A DNA stretch of 64,000 nucleotides from Symbiodinium natans (Eukaryota > Sar > Dinophyceae > Suessiales > Symbiodiniaceae). Within the stretch, counting starts at the first letter, position 1. The number at the start of each line of letters is the position of its first letter. Where the stretch lies: the NCBI GenBank assembly GCA_905221605.1, contig CAJNDS010002375.1, positions 100,001-164,000 of the forward strand, in the 5' to 3' direction. The notes under the pieces are model-generated. The model was not told the DNA's origin. It saw only the letters and a list, made by a program, of their open reading frames with translations, and ran no database searches. A program made the position numbers and the translations under genes. Below are positions 49,196 through 61,300 of the stretch, piece after piece.

Positions 49196-51827
49196 CTCGG
49201 CTCATGCAGAGATGCCAAGGGTTGAGAGTTTCGGGTTTCGCTCCCGCATATTTTCGGGTTTAGTGTTTAAGGTTTTGAGTCATTTTGGCAAAAAGGGGCA
49301 AAACCCTTCAAAGTATCGGGTTTAAGGCAAGCAGGGGCTTAAAGCCCCAGGGTTGAAGGTTTCGGGTTTAGGGTTTCTAGGGCTACAAGGGGCTCAAAGC
49401 CCCTTGTAAGCCCTCCATGAGGGTAGTTCTCTAAGTCAGGGTGCCTGCGCCCCGGTCATGTGTGATGTGGGAGAAGCCAAAGCCAAAGAGGGTGACACAA
49501 AGTGAAGGGAGACAGCCAGAGCAACAGAGAGAGAGAGAGAGAGAAAGAAAAAACGACTAAAGAAGGAAGGAAGGACGGAAGGATGGAAGTGAAGGAAACG
49601 CGAGGGAGAGAGAGAGAGAGAGGGAGAGAGCGAGAGAGAAGAAAGAAGGAGACGTTGCGATGCAGAGTTTTAATTTGCTTGTGCGACGCAGGCCCCAAGT
49701 GCTGAAATTGAAGTCCTCCTGGGTCCTCACAAGACATGACAGGTGACAGGGTTCCATCGCCGAAGCCGACGAGGGCACAGTGCGCAGGGGTGCGCAGCGC
49801 TGTGAGGTCCAGAAAGCCTCTGCAGCAATTGTCGGTGGTCTGCACTTGTGGAGTAGGCTCCGGTCTGTCTTTAGGGCTAGCCGGGCTAGCAGTGCTGTGG
49901 TGGGATATGTCTGTGCTGCTGTGTGCTTGCATGACACTCGAATGTAAGGACGTCGATCGGCCTTTGTTGTTGAGCGGCAGCTCATCGAGACGCGCGCCCT
50001 GCGCCAGGCTCATGCAACACACCCAGTCCGGGCACTGTACTGACAACTGAAGGCTGGCTGCCGCTTTAGATCCAGGGTGTGGCTTGCTGATTAATATTGC
50101 AACTTCTCCTGATCACAATCACCCCGCGTGAGATTGCCGGGCTTAGATCTGAACAAGCTTTCCGCAGAAAGAGAAAAAACGTTGGAGCACCAGGCCGGGG
50201 CAACAAGGTGCGGCCGCGGATGGGTAGTTCGGATTCACATACACTCACACACACACACACACTCTCTCTCTCTCTCTCTCTCTGTCTCTCGCTCTCTCTC
50301 TCTCTCTCGCTAGATCGCTCAACGAACCACCGCCTGAAGCATAACAGATTATCATTCGGCCCTAACCCCACCAGTCACTATGCTAGCAGCCTTACTGGTG
50401 TGTGCAGAAGCAGTACTTGGAGGTGCATGAGTAGTTATATGTGGGGTTATAAGTAGGGTAACCTATATCACCCTACTTACAATTACCCATGAACCTTCAA
50501 GTAGACCTAAACCCTAAAACCTAAACCCTAAGCCTAAACCCTAAACCCTAAAGAGGGTAAGCAAGCGAGGTTTGTTTCTACAGCAGCGGCGGGGGTTTCA
50601 TGGCACATAACTTCTGTGTGTCTGGCAACTTGCCACCGCTACCCAGCTACCCAACATGAAGAGGCATCCTGGGTTTAGGGTTTAGGGCCTAGGGCTTCTG
50701 GTTTTGCGTCTAGGGTTCTAGAAGAACCACGTAGTGAAGAATGGCAGTTCCGCCAAATGCTCATGGCGAACGCAAGACCGCGATGCCATCTAAGAACTCC
50801 TTTCGGCAGAAGAGCTCCAGGCCGGAAAAGCAAAAACAGCAACGAATGCACCCAGGGAGATCCGGTTTAGGGTTCAGGGTTCAGGGTTTAGCGTTTAGGG
50901 TCCCGAACTCTGAACCCTCAACGCAGATTGCCCGTTGCCCGAACCCCTAAACCCCAAACCCCAAACCCTAAACCCTAAACCCTAAACGCCCCTCAACCCC
51001 CTAAACCCCCAAGACAATCAAGTTGGCAGGTTGGTGTTCGGGCGAAGCCCATTCGCCTCGGGGAGTTCCTTGTCCCCCTTCTCCTGGCAGGGTTTAGGGT
51101 TTAGGGTTTAGGGTTTACGGTTTAGGGTTTAGGGTTTAGGGTTACGATCCAAGTTTTCTCGGGTTTAGGGATAGGGGGCACCTCTCTTTTCAGTCAGACT
51201 GCAAGCAGGATTGCCCTATAAACCCTTAAACACAGTAACACATCCAAACCCTAGAATCTAGAACCATCAACTGCCACGTGATGCCTGCGCGCCTGGATGA
51301 GCTTTAGCTGGGTCAGAGGCTCTTTGGCCTGCCATTTTGCAGGACAATGTCTCCCCAAACTGGGCTAAAGGTCGCTGCTGCAAAGGGGAGCACGTTGAAG
51401 AAAACCCTAAACCCTAAACCCTAAACCCCTAAAGAAGGCGCCCTCTTCTTCATCATTCTGGTGGTGTAGCGTGCATCTGATCACGGTCTGCGAGGGTAAA
51501 GGATGCACTAAGAGGCATGTCTTGAAGCAAGGTGTGAATGTGATGAACAACGCGACTGAAATTCCAAGCAGCTTAAAGTTCCCGAACTAGGGCCGTACGA
51601 CAGGTAGCTAGTGAGGAAAAAAACACTTACGGACGATTCCGGACAATTTTGTGGTTCAAGGAGTATGTATATATATATGTATATGTATATATATATATAT
51701 GTATATATTTCTTTTTTCTTGGGGGGGGGGGAGCCTGTGGCTCCTTGTGGCTCCTTAGGGATTTTGACAACACGCGCAGACATTATCATTGAAGGGAGGC
51801 ACGTCTTCCAGAAAAGCAGAGACGCGC
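49196..51827. other. Spacer with telomere-like arrays and CT/CA microsatellites; no gene supported
   Basis: Contains a GA-rich microsatellite (49525-49640), CA/CT tracts (50236-50310), a family A element, a TA microsatellite (51665-51710), and TTTAGGG arrays at 51090-51160. A 27-nt stretch near 51080 reads EKGDKELPE between splice-like ends on the minus strand, too short to claim. Confidence 0.4.
50416..50502. mobile_element. Family A inverted-repeat element, short copy
   Basis: Left end CTTGGAGGTGCATGAGTAGT, right end ACAATTACCCATGAACCTTC then AAG. The two arms are inverted over about 25 nt, with a GTAGGGTAACC centre. It is the most compact copy (87 bp). Confidence 0.75.
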
Positions 51828-51880
51828 CTCTTGTTGAACCGTCTCCCGGACTTTGGCGATGACCTCATCTTTGGAGAATC
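51828..51880 (-). CDS. Orphan exon, unknown protein
   Basis: Acceptor CAG|G at 51881, then a 53-nt frame reading FSKDEVIAKVRETVQQE, then a GC-type donor (GAG|GCGCG). The splice-like ends and phase (1 in, 0 out) match the style of the other genes, and the peptide looks helical. I recognise no domain. It could be a 5' exon of the WD40 gene, a 3' exon of the DUF4116 gene, or a separate gene. Confidence 0.4.
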
Positions 51881-52264
51881 CTGATCAGGAGTGGAGTGCA
51901 GCAATGACACTGTCGGTATACGAAGGCGGAAGATATTCTAGTTTCTAGTCTATTCCTTCACACTCCGCCCTCAGGTTTCTTCATGATCCTTTCAACCTCC
52001 TTCCGGAACCCTTGCTTGACACTTACCCCCTGCTCAGCATTCAAGACGCCGCTCCCACTCGCTCCGTCCGTTTGGGGCTGTACAACTTGCGAAAGTGAAA
52101 CATTAAACCCTAAACCCTAAACCCTACACCCTAAACCCTAATTCCCTTCTGGGCCACGTCTTGCTCAAGCTCTTGCGGCCGCGTCTCGCCGCTCCAGAAG
52201 CAGGCTGCCCGAGAGCGCAGACACCTCTGAACACATCCCGGCAAGTACTCAACCAGTATTTGTA

Positions 52265-52380
52265 TAGGGGTTTCCGAAATTAAGGGTTGCCCTATTGGGG
52301 TCCTTATTTAAAGGGAGTTTTACGATTCGGGCGCTATTTTCAGGGTCCCTTATTTTCGTAGACCCCCCATAGTTTGCACA
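52265..52380. repeat. Short repeat family B, copy near 52.3 kb
   Basis: TATTGGGGTCCTTATTTAAAGG and CCCTTATTTTCGTAGACCCC in the same order and spacing as the other family B copies. Confidence 0.6.
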
Positions 52381-53846
52381 CCTGTTTGCTCGGCCCAGTC
52401 CTTGAAGAGAGCTGGTTGATCCACCGTCGGATCACGACAAGGACACACCAATAAACAAATTTTAAATACTGACTTAAACCCTAACCCAAAACCCAAAACC
52501 CAAGACCCTAGACCCTGAGCCCAAAACCCTAAACCCTAACCCTAAACGCAAATCCCTTCAACTCTCACAAAATTCTCCCAAGCTCTAAGGCTACACATTT
52601 GCTAGTACGAGTTGTCGCTAGCAGGAGATGCTTCTTCAGTCTGACGCTGTTGCTGGGACCCGGATGGACCCAGCACCCACGCCCATGCTACCCTAAATTC
52701 TCCTCGCACTGGCTTCATGTTAGATGAATCTCAGGGTGCGGCTCTCACAAGAAGACCTTCCTGCCTGGGCAGAAGGCCATATGCAGCACGATTCGACAAA
52801 CAAGAAACCAACAAAACCCTTTTGCAACAAGCCAGCCGGGTACTAAGGACCTCCCTTACCAACAAAACCCTAAACCCTAAATCCTGAACCCTAAACCCTA
52901 AACCCGAAACCCTAAACCCTAAACCCTAAACCTCTCAGCCACAAGCCAAACTCTTGATCCGAGTTGAAACTCTCCCGAACCCCAAAATTGTCGAAGCCCG
53001 GAAGTTGTCGCCGTCTCACCCCCAAAATTCCCATAGGCCGCAAACTTGAGAACTTGGACTACTTGGCGAGTCTCCCTGTCCTCCGGATGGTATAGAGGGA
53101 AAACGCGACGACCTAAAAACATCAAACAAGAACTGCGCCTAAGCTGCTAAAAAAAAAAAGAAGCTTGGCGCCTTGGGGCATCTTGGCTCCGACTACGGCT
53201 CCGCAACGACATGGCAGGGTGTTTGCTTCAGGGCTTTGAGGGGTTTGGGGGTTGACACGAACTAGGGTTTACAGGGTTCAATCATAGTACGAATTACGAT
53301 AATAATAAGAAGAATAATCATAAGAACACGAAACATACACATGATATACTATGAATTTCACTGGGTTGAGGGTTGAGGCGGGTGAGAGCCCGAGACTTGC
53401 CAATGTAGCTGTATGCGTTTCTTCGCAGGTCCCGTTTATGTGAGGTGGAAAATTAGGTTTGTTTTTGAATAAGTAAGAGGGGACAACTGGGACAACCCTA
53501 AACCCTAAACCCTAAACGCTAAACCCGAAACCCTAAACCTAAACCCTAAACCCAGATGACTCAAGGCTGCAAGGGTCATGAAGGGTGTGGGGGTCGGAAG
53601 GCGCGGAGCTGGACAGAGCCACCCAAGGGATGTTGGCTGCAGCTGCACAGAGTAGGGTTTAGGGTTTAGGGTTCAGGGTTCAGGGTTCAGGGTTCAGGGT
53701 TTAGCGTTTAGGGTTTAGGGTTTAGGGTTTAGGGATAGGGTTTAGGGTGCAGTGACAAAAAGCAGTGTGGCCAAGAGCCTGGCTGGGGGGAAAGGCGAGT
53801 CGAGCACCAAAGGCCTGGCCTTGAAGCTCTGCAACCAGAGGTTGGG

Positions 53847-54050
53847 TTTAGGGTTTAGGGTTTAGGGTTTAGGGTTTAGGGTTTAGGGTTTAGGGTTTAG
53901 GGTTTAGGGTTTAGGGTTTAGGGTTTAGGGTTTAGGGTTTAGGGTTTAGGGTTTAGGGTTTAGGGTCTAGGGTCTAGGGTTTAGGGTTTAGGGTTTAGGG
54001 CTTGGGGCTTAGGGTTTAGGGTTTTTAGGGTTTAGAAGGTTTAGGTTTTA
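53847..54050. repeat. Longest telomere-like array in the window
   Basis: About 120 bp of perfect TTTAGGG, continuing into roughly 80 bp of variants (TCTAGGG, CTTGGGG, TTTTAGGG). No subtelomeric context or sequence end is present, so it is interstitial. Confidence 0.95.
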
Positions 54051-55120
54051 GCGTTCACGTCATGCGTGTCCTGACTCTCCCCCTGCCAAGCAAATGCTCC
54101 TGCATCAGCCACTGTTGGTCTTCGACGTCCAACGCCTTCGGGAAACAGTTTTTTGTTTGAGCACACAGCTTACTTGCTTCAGGGCTCGGCAACACAGTGC
54201 GGGGAAAGTTCAGAAAGTGGACTACCTGATTGGCCACTGAATTTCACCGGCGGTCATTTCCAAACGATTGTACTTAGAACATCGGGTGGCCCAGATGATG
54301 TGAGACGATGATGCATGGCTTCGGCATTCTTGACCACCAGCTTGCCACAAGCAGAAGCTACAAGCAGAAGCAACAAGCACAAGCACCGCACTTTTACTGG
54401 CGAAGGTGCTGGAGGCTCTGCTTCACACTCCCATCGCCCGAAGATGAGTCACGCGTGCGTCATGCATCTTCGACCGCAGGGCGACCTGGCAACAGCCGTC
54501 TGCATGGTCGTTGCCTCTCCCTGGCTGGACAGACCGAAAAGTGACGTGCCCTCTCTTTCCCTGCCCCTCGCCTTTTCGACTACCAACTCGTCAGAAACGC
54601 TAGTCAACTGAGCACGCATGGAGCAACCAGAAGGAAGGTAACCTTTGGGTCTTAAGTCTTAAGGGGTTGATCGTACTCAAAAGGCAGCTTGAGGTGTATT
54701 CTGGCGAGCCGAACTGCACCTGGAGCGTGAGCGGGGCAAGCGACCAGCAGCCAGAAGCACCTGGGATACTTGTTGCTGTTCAGTGTCTCTTCCGCGTCGT
54801 GTGCGTCACGAGCCCTACACTCGACGACCTACCTTCAAAAGAGAATACAGCGGCTCAACTCCCTGAAGGTACCAAGTTCTTTGCAGGAGGGCACCGTGCG
54901 GTCTCGCCGAGCCGGGCCAAGGGCAAAGGAGGCTGCCTGCACCCAGGGGGTTCGGGCTTCAGCAGACGCCCCTCAGAGTCAGGATTTTGCATGGGGGGCC
55001 CGACGTCATTCCGACTCCGAGAGTTCAGACTTGGGTTGTTTCTGCGGTTACCTTCCCTGCAAGGGGCCGCATGCCAAACCCCAAACTCCGAACCTGAGAC
55101 CCCGAACCCTAACCCTACTT

Positions 55121-55232
55121 GGCTGCACTTAGGAGGGTAGTTATAAATCAAATTTCTAGCTGCCTTACTAAGAAACCCAATAAACCCGAAAAGGCTAAGG
55201 ATCTAAAGATACAGTAAAGCGTCACAAAGCTT
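55121..55232. repeat. Short repeat family E, copy 2
   Basis: Second copy of the 41396-41516 repeat, same orientation, sharing CTTGGCTGCACTTAGGAGGG, GCTGCCTTA(C/T)TAAGAAACC and AAGGCT(A/C)AGGATCTAAAG. Confidence 0.75.
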
Positions 55233-55395
55233 AGGTCCACCCCCCTACTCTGGAGTAACCCCTGGAAAAAAAGGTATATACTTTTTAGGCATAAGTAGCT
55301 ATAATAGGAACCCATAACCAAAAAAAGTCTTGAAGTATAGCACTCCAAAGCCCAGACCCTGAACCCCATATAAAGTGCAGATCGGCCTGCCAAGC

Positions 55396-58300
55396 CTGGC
55401 GGACGGCGAGGAGGACCTGGGCGACGAAATCGGGCATTTAGGGTTTAGGGTTTAGGGTTTAGGGTTATGTTCGAAAGTTATGTGGGGATTCTGGGTAGAA
55501 GGGTTCAGTAACTTTTCAGTAGCATTGGTAATGGAATTTTTAGCCCGGCGGCGATGGACCCGAGCTTGCAGCCCTAAACCCTAAACACCAAGTAACCCCC
55601 TCTCAATGCCAGACTCCTGGGGTCAGGTTGGCATCCCCTAAACCCTAAACCCGACAGACGATGGGCAACCTCAGGGCCATGGAAAGGCACATGAGACAAA
55701 GCCACAAGACTGCTTTCATATGTTGTACTCATGATTTGACGTCGAGAGAGAGCGGGTGGAAAAATCACAACAGAGATGTAAAGACAGAGCATGTCATAGC
55801 AATCATCAACCGGTCTACGACGCTTATGAGTAGTCCTCGCGCGACGGCTCGCAGACACAGTCGCCACGCAACTGTGGGAGCAAACCCTGAAGCTTAAAAC
55901 CCTAAAGCTTAAAACCCTGAAGCTTAAAACCCTAAAACTTGAAACCCTAAAACTTAAAACCCTAAAACTTAAAACCCTAAAGCTTAAAACCCTAAACCCC
56001 CAACCCTATACCCTCAACCCTAAACCCCCAACCCTAAGCCCCCAACCCTAAGCCCCCAACCCTAAACCCCCAACCCTAAACCCCCAACCCTAAACCCCCA
56101 AACCTAAACCCCCCAACCCTAAACCCCCAACCCTAAACCCCCAACCCTAAACCCCCAACCCTAGAGCGTAAAACCCTAGAGCTTAAAACCCTAAAGCTTA
56201 AAACCCTAACACTTAAAACTTAAAACCCTGAAGCTTAAAACCCTAAAACTTAAAACCCTAAACCCTAAACCCTAAACCCCCAACCCTATACCCCGCTTCT
56301 TGCGGTCCCGAGGTCCACGTCGCGGTCGGCGCGCAGCTCCGGCGAGGCAAACTCGAGCGCACGGCCTAGGAAGCCCCAGGACCGTCCATGATACAGGGGT
56401 TTAGGGTTTAGGGTTTAGAGTTTAGGGTTTTGGGGTTTTAGGGTTTAGGGATGTAGAATGTGCCGTATGATTGATCTAATTATTAAGTGATAAAATACCG
56501 TGAAAGATAAAAAAAAAAAAAAAACAAACATGCATTTCCCAGCAGCCTCACAAAACGGCTCTGCCTCAACGCCCAGCATGTCGGCTCTCACACTCGCGTG
56601 AAGGCAAGGCATCGGGACGGTCGAGGGTCAAGGAACACGACATCAGACTTTAAGGTTTTACGGTTGGGTGCTTGGGTCCCCCTAAACCCTAAACCCTAAA
56701 CCCTAAACCCTGAACCCTAAACTCTAAACCCTGAACCCTAGACCGTCAGAATGGATCGGCGGGAGGCAAGCTGCAGGTTCGGGTCAGTAGTCGCTTCCCC
56801 CTATTACTAAAACCCCCCCACCCCCCCTAATTTCAAATATTATTTTTCCCGGGCCCTGCCGGCACCCAGCCCAATACTAAACCTGTTTGGGATTTAGGGG
56901 GGGAGGGGTTCAGGGCCTTCGCCCTTGAGTTGAGCCATTAGGGGTTTCGGAATTCAGGTTTTAGGATTTAGACCCCCCCTAATTTTAAATATTTTTCGGG
57001 CCCAGGCGAATTTCAGAAATAGGGAGGGGGGGGGGGGGGGGGGGTTTTAGGATTAGGGGGAAGGGATTATTGACATAGCAGTACCCGCAAGGAAACTGCG
57101 GCCCCGGTTTTCTCTGGACTACATTTTTTTTAAAGGCAGAGTCCCACCCGCAGCACAAGGGGGTGGGGAGTGTTGATCTACATGTGGGTTCATTTAGCGG
57201 AACCTGACCTCCTCATCATGGACCCCTACCCTGAAAACTTGTCATGACATGGGAAAGTGGCAACCCCCTCGGCCGAGGATATTTGCGTCCGCCCTTAACC
57301 GACCTTGCAGGAGCCTGAACTGCCAATATCAACCCCCTTCTAATCCCCATACAATGCAAACGCCGAACAGGTCCCTAAAATCTTTTTTTTGCAGCTTAGG
57401 GACCCTAAACCCTAAACCCTAAACCCTAAACCCTAAACCCTAAACCCCATTTCATCGGGGAGGATCGAGGTGAGAGGCCTCAGAGATGAAGTTTCAAGTA
57501 ACGCTTCGGACAAGAGAGATGGAGCACGTTTCGCAAGCAAGGCTGTAGGGTTATAGGGTTATAGGCTTATAAGGTTATAGGGTTATGGGGCTATAGGGTT
57601 ATAGGGTTATAGGGCTATAGGGTTATAGGGTTATAGGGTTATTGGGTTATAGGGTTATAGGGTTCTAGGGTTTTAGGGTTCTGGGGTTTAACCTCTTGCC
57701 GTTCAAGTAGCCGTTCTGTCGAAGGGCGCACTCCACCAGCTCTTTCCTCGACCTGCACGCGGGGACACCAATTCTGTGCCTTCTGTAGCCCGCCAAGCCA
57801 CGGTTCTGCACAGTTCGTACATTCCTTCGCAATTGCAAGAAGCAGTGTGCTCCCGAAGCAGGCCAGTAGTGCAGCACAACTGGAGGTGGATCCAAACCCT
57901 GGGATTTTTTGAGCGCACTGCACTGAATATATAGTGCATATAGACCACATAGACGCCACAGAAAGATTATCCCCCCCCCCCCCCCCCCCCACAAGAAAGC
58001 AAAAACAAAAACATGGTTCAGACAACTCCGAGCTTGGGCTATGAAGAGTCGGTCAATACATGGCATCAACTTGCTCCGTGTTTATCGGTGCTTATGTCGG
58101 TACTGGTCTGCTTCGCCTGGAAGAATAAATAGGGATGAAACCTCAGGGTTCCTGAATGGATTCGAGGAGTATTCATTCCTGTCGTCATGTTGAAAACAAG
58201 TTGTCAGATATCAGGAAACCCGAAACCATCCTCCATTGGGCGAGCCCCTTCATGCTCTGTACGAAAGCGTTCAACCTCGAGCTCCGTGTGCCAGGAGTTA

Positions 58301-61300
58301 TGGGCTGATTTCAAGGCTGCCGCTCCTTGCGACCCTCATCCTTCGGCATTACTGCAGCCACCCACACTCCTTCCCTCTCCCTTCTCCGGGAGGCCTCCGA
58401 AAGTGTCACCGGCCCACTCCCGGGTCGAGAAACTGATGCTGGAGAAGCAGCAAAGAAAGAGCTGTGTTCCTCTGAATCCCCAGTGAACCGCAATCCCAAA
58501 GGCTGTGGTCGAGGCTCTCACCGCTGCCCCTCCTCAAAAGCCAAAAGCCAGAAGTCCAAAACCACACCTTCCAAACCTTTCTGAGGATTGGACGTCTGCT
58601 CCGGTGGCAAGATGCTCAAGATGCGCCAGCTCCTGCATCTTCGCTTCGACTTCGAGGGAGTTGGGGTTGAGGTCTCAGCACCCCAACAGGCTACGATTTC
58701 GCATGCCCAAACATGAGAGTCACTGCAGTATTCTACAGCTCTCCGTGACGGCACTTACAGGCATTGAAAAGGGAAACCAGGCCTGAGACTCAGACCATAG
58801 AATAAAATTGTTACCAAGGCAGTGACGAAATCACTGGCTACGGAAAGGCATCATGCTCAGGCAGCCAAAATCTGCACCCACGCCCACACACACACAACCG
58901 GCACAGCCGAAGCGATGAAGGCGCCTAGCTCGCGCGCTCGGCTCCTCTGCACAGCCCGATGGCAAAAGCTGCAATCCAACCAAAGCCGAGGCGACACGTG
59001 GCGATGCGCCCTGAAGATTGGCGCATGAATTGTAGAGTCTCTGGGGTGGAGGGTGGGCAGCATGCTTTAAGATCCAGAACTGCATTTTTAACAGTAACTG
59101 AAATTGGAACAGCCGACCTGCCTAAGATACTAAGAACCATTGACAGTGCATTGAGAGTGACAGTGCAGTGCAGCAGACTCCCATCCAGGCTCAACCATGA
59201 AGGCCCTCCCTTCACCATCGACCGACACATAATCTTGGATCCACTTCGGGAAAATCTCCTCGCCTCCAATTTTGCTCCAGCGCAGCAAGAACCACGTCCT
59301 CATGTTCAAGGGTGCAGGAACATGCCCTCCACCACCAGATGGTTCTCGGGCTCAAACAAACATACACAAACATCCCGCGCATCGAACGAGAAACTTGGGA
59401 AGTTCTCAATGAAGCCAGCATGCCTCGTCTGCTTGAAGCCCTTCCGCAACAAACTGCAGAGCCTCACCATCTTGCCTGTCAGATCTCTTTAGCAACTCTC
59501 AAGACGTGGGCCTCCCACCAACCCTCAAAGCGTACCTCTCCTCTGCAAACCCAAGAACTCAAGTTGACATGGCCCCGCACCTCACAGCAGCCATCGCCAC
59601 CTGACGGCGCAAGGAAGCATCGAATCTAGTGCGCAACATCCTAACACCCTAAGCCCTAAACCCTAACACCCTAACACTCTAAACCCTAAACAGCTATTAT
59701 AGTTAGTAAACAACCATAGTTGGGTCATTAAGTACCATGAACTCCAAGTCTGAATTCCGCTCCGAGACCGCACCCGGCAGCTCTGCACTTGGCAGTGCTC
59801 GGATTGAAGATGCCCCCTTTGCTGCTGCCATATTCCAAGGCCCCACACGGCCGTGTTTGCACAAACTAGTGAGTTAGGGCAGCTAGTAGTAGTTATTAAT
59901 AATCATAGTAGTAATAATAGTACTGTACTAATAATAATACTAGTGACAGTAATATGAATAATTCTCAATGCTTGCAGGGTTCCGAGCTTTCGCACTTGAT
60001 CTTCTCAAGGTGGGGCTTGCACTTGGAGGTTCATGGTACTGAATGACCCCAATTATAGCTGTTTAGGGTTTAGGGTTCAGGGTACTTGATATCCCAAAGA
60101 CAACTGCACTTATAACCCAGTTATAACCACATTGGGGCACTTGATGGGCTTGTAAGCGGTGACAAGTACCATGAACCTCCAAGCAGGAACTCGGACAAAT
60201 GCTCCATGCCACTAAGTTGGAGATTTGGCACGCGGGGGCAGTGCGAGGAAGATCTCGCATTCTTCACGCCTACATCTGCCTGCTACCCCCAAGTCCAACA
60301 CCGCCTTAAACTGCGGACCAGCTCAGTCCGGGGACTGCTATGAAAGAGCTTGGTTCGTGTGAGAAACCAGGGTCGCTTCTATGTCAGAACAGCCCGCCAA
60401 CGCCACGACCCTAAACCCTCTCAACCCTGAGCCCCAAGTTCTCCTCCCTGAAACCCAAAGTTCTACTTCCCACAGGCCTTGCGGTTGGCCCTCAGCGCCA
60501 AAGGCGCGTGCTGCAATGCCTGGCCATGCCTCAGACGCGACTTCCCGGCCAGGAATGAACAGATACCTGATGTGGAACGTGGAAACCTTCTCTTGGTTGT
60601 TGCAACTCACCCCTACGCCCCGACCGGTTTTTGGGTCTCGGGCTCGGGCTCAGGGTTTCGGGGTCAAGCACCTACCCGTCTTGAGTGACTGAAGCTCAAC
60701 CTTTGGGACCGAAACAGGGGTTTGCTTCCCCCCCGCACCCTCAAACCACCAACGGCCCGATGCCATTCCCAAAAATCTTGCTTCAGGAGGATGGAAAAGG
60801 GCCGCTATTTGAGATCCTAGGTTTCGTGCAGAAGATGCTGCTCCTTCCTCTCCTCAACCCTCAACCCAGGAGTTACTCCTTCCTCCACCTGGACGCGAAA
60901 ACTTCAGCCCTGAACCCTAAACCCTAAACCCTAAGCCCTAAGCCCTAAACCAAGCAGCTGTTCCACTGCCGCCAGCATGAAGTGGAGATCTCTCTGCAGC
61001 TGCCCGGCCGCAAGGAGCAGGGCACGGGGGTCCTAGGTTTTGAGTTTTTGTTCCCTCCTTGGTTTAAAAGGGTTGGGGGGCACTCGGCTCCCTAACCCTA
61101 AACCCTAAGCCCTAAACCCTAAGCCCTAAACCCTAAACCTTAAACCCTAATCCGCCGAGGCCTCGGGCCGAAGGTATAGGTTGTGAGAACACCAAATCCC
61201 TCACCCCTTTTTTGCCTCAAATGGGTACCCCTCAGGAAACCGGGGTCCGCAAGCGGACGGTTCGCCAGGACCAGAGGCAGTTGAAGCCCGTCCCAGCCCT

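Larger units (their letters stand above)
51881..55395. other. Spacer dominated by telomere-like arrays; no gene recognised
   Basis: Contains many CCCTAAA/TTTAGGG runs, a family B copy and a family E copy. A minus-strand frame at 53125-52919 (LYHPEDRETRQVVQVLKF) and another near 52220 (VSALSGSLLLERR) look somewhat protein-like but lack recognisable homology. Confidence 0.35.

Noticed and set aside
53847-54050. A true telomere or chromosome end
   Set aside because: The array continues into unique sequence on both sides and is one of dozens of interstitial arrays in both orientations.
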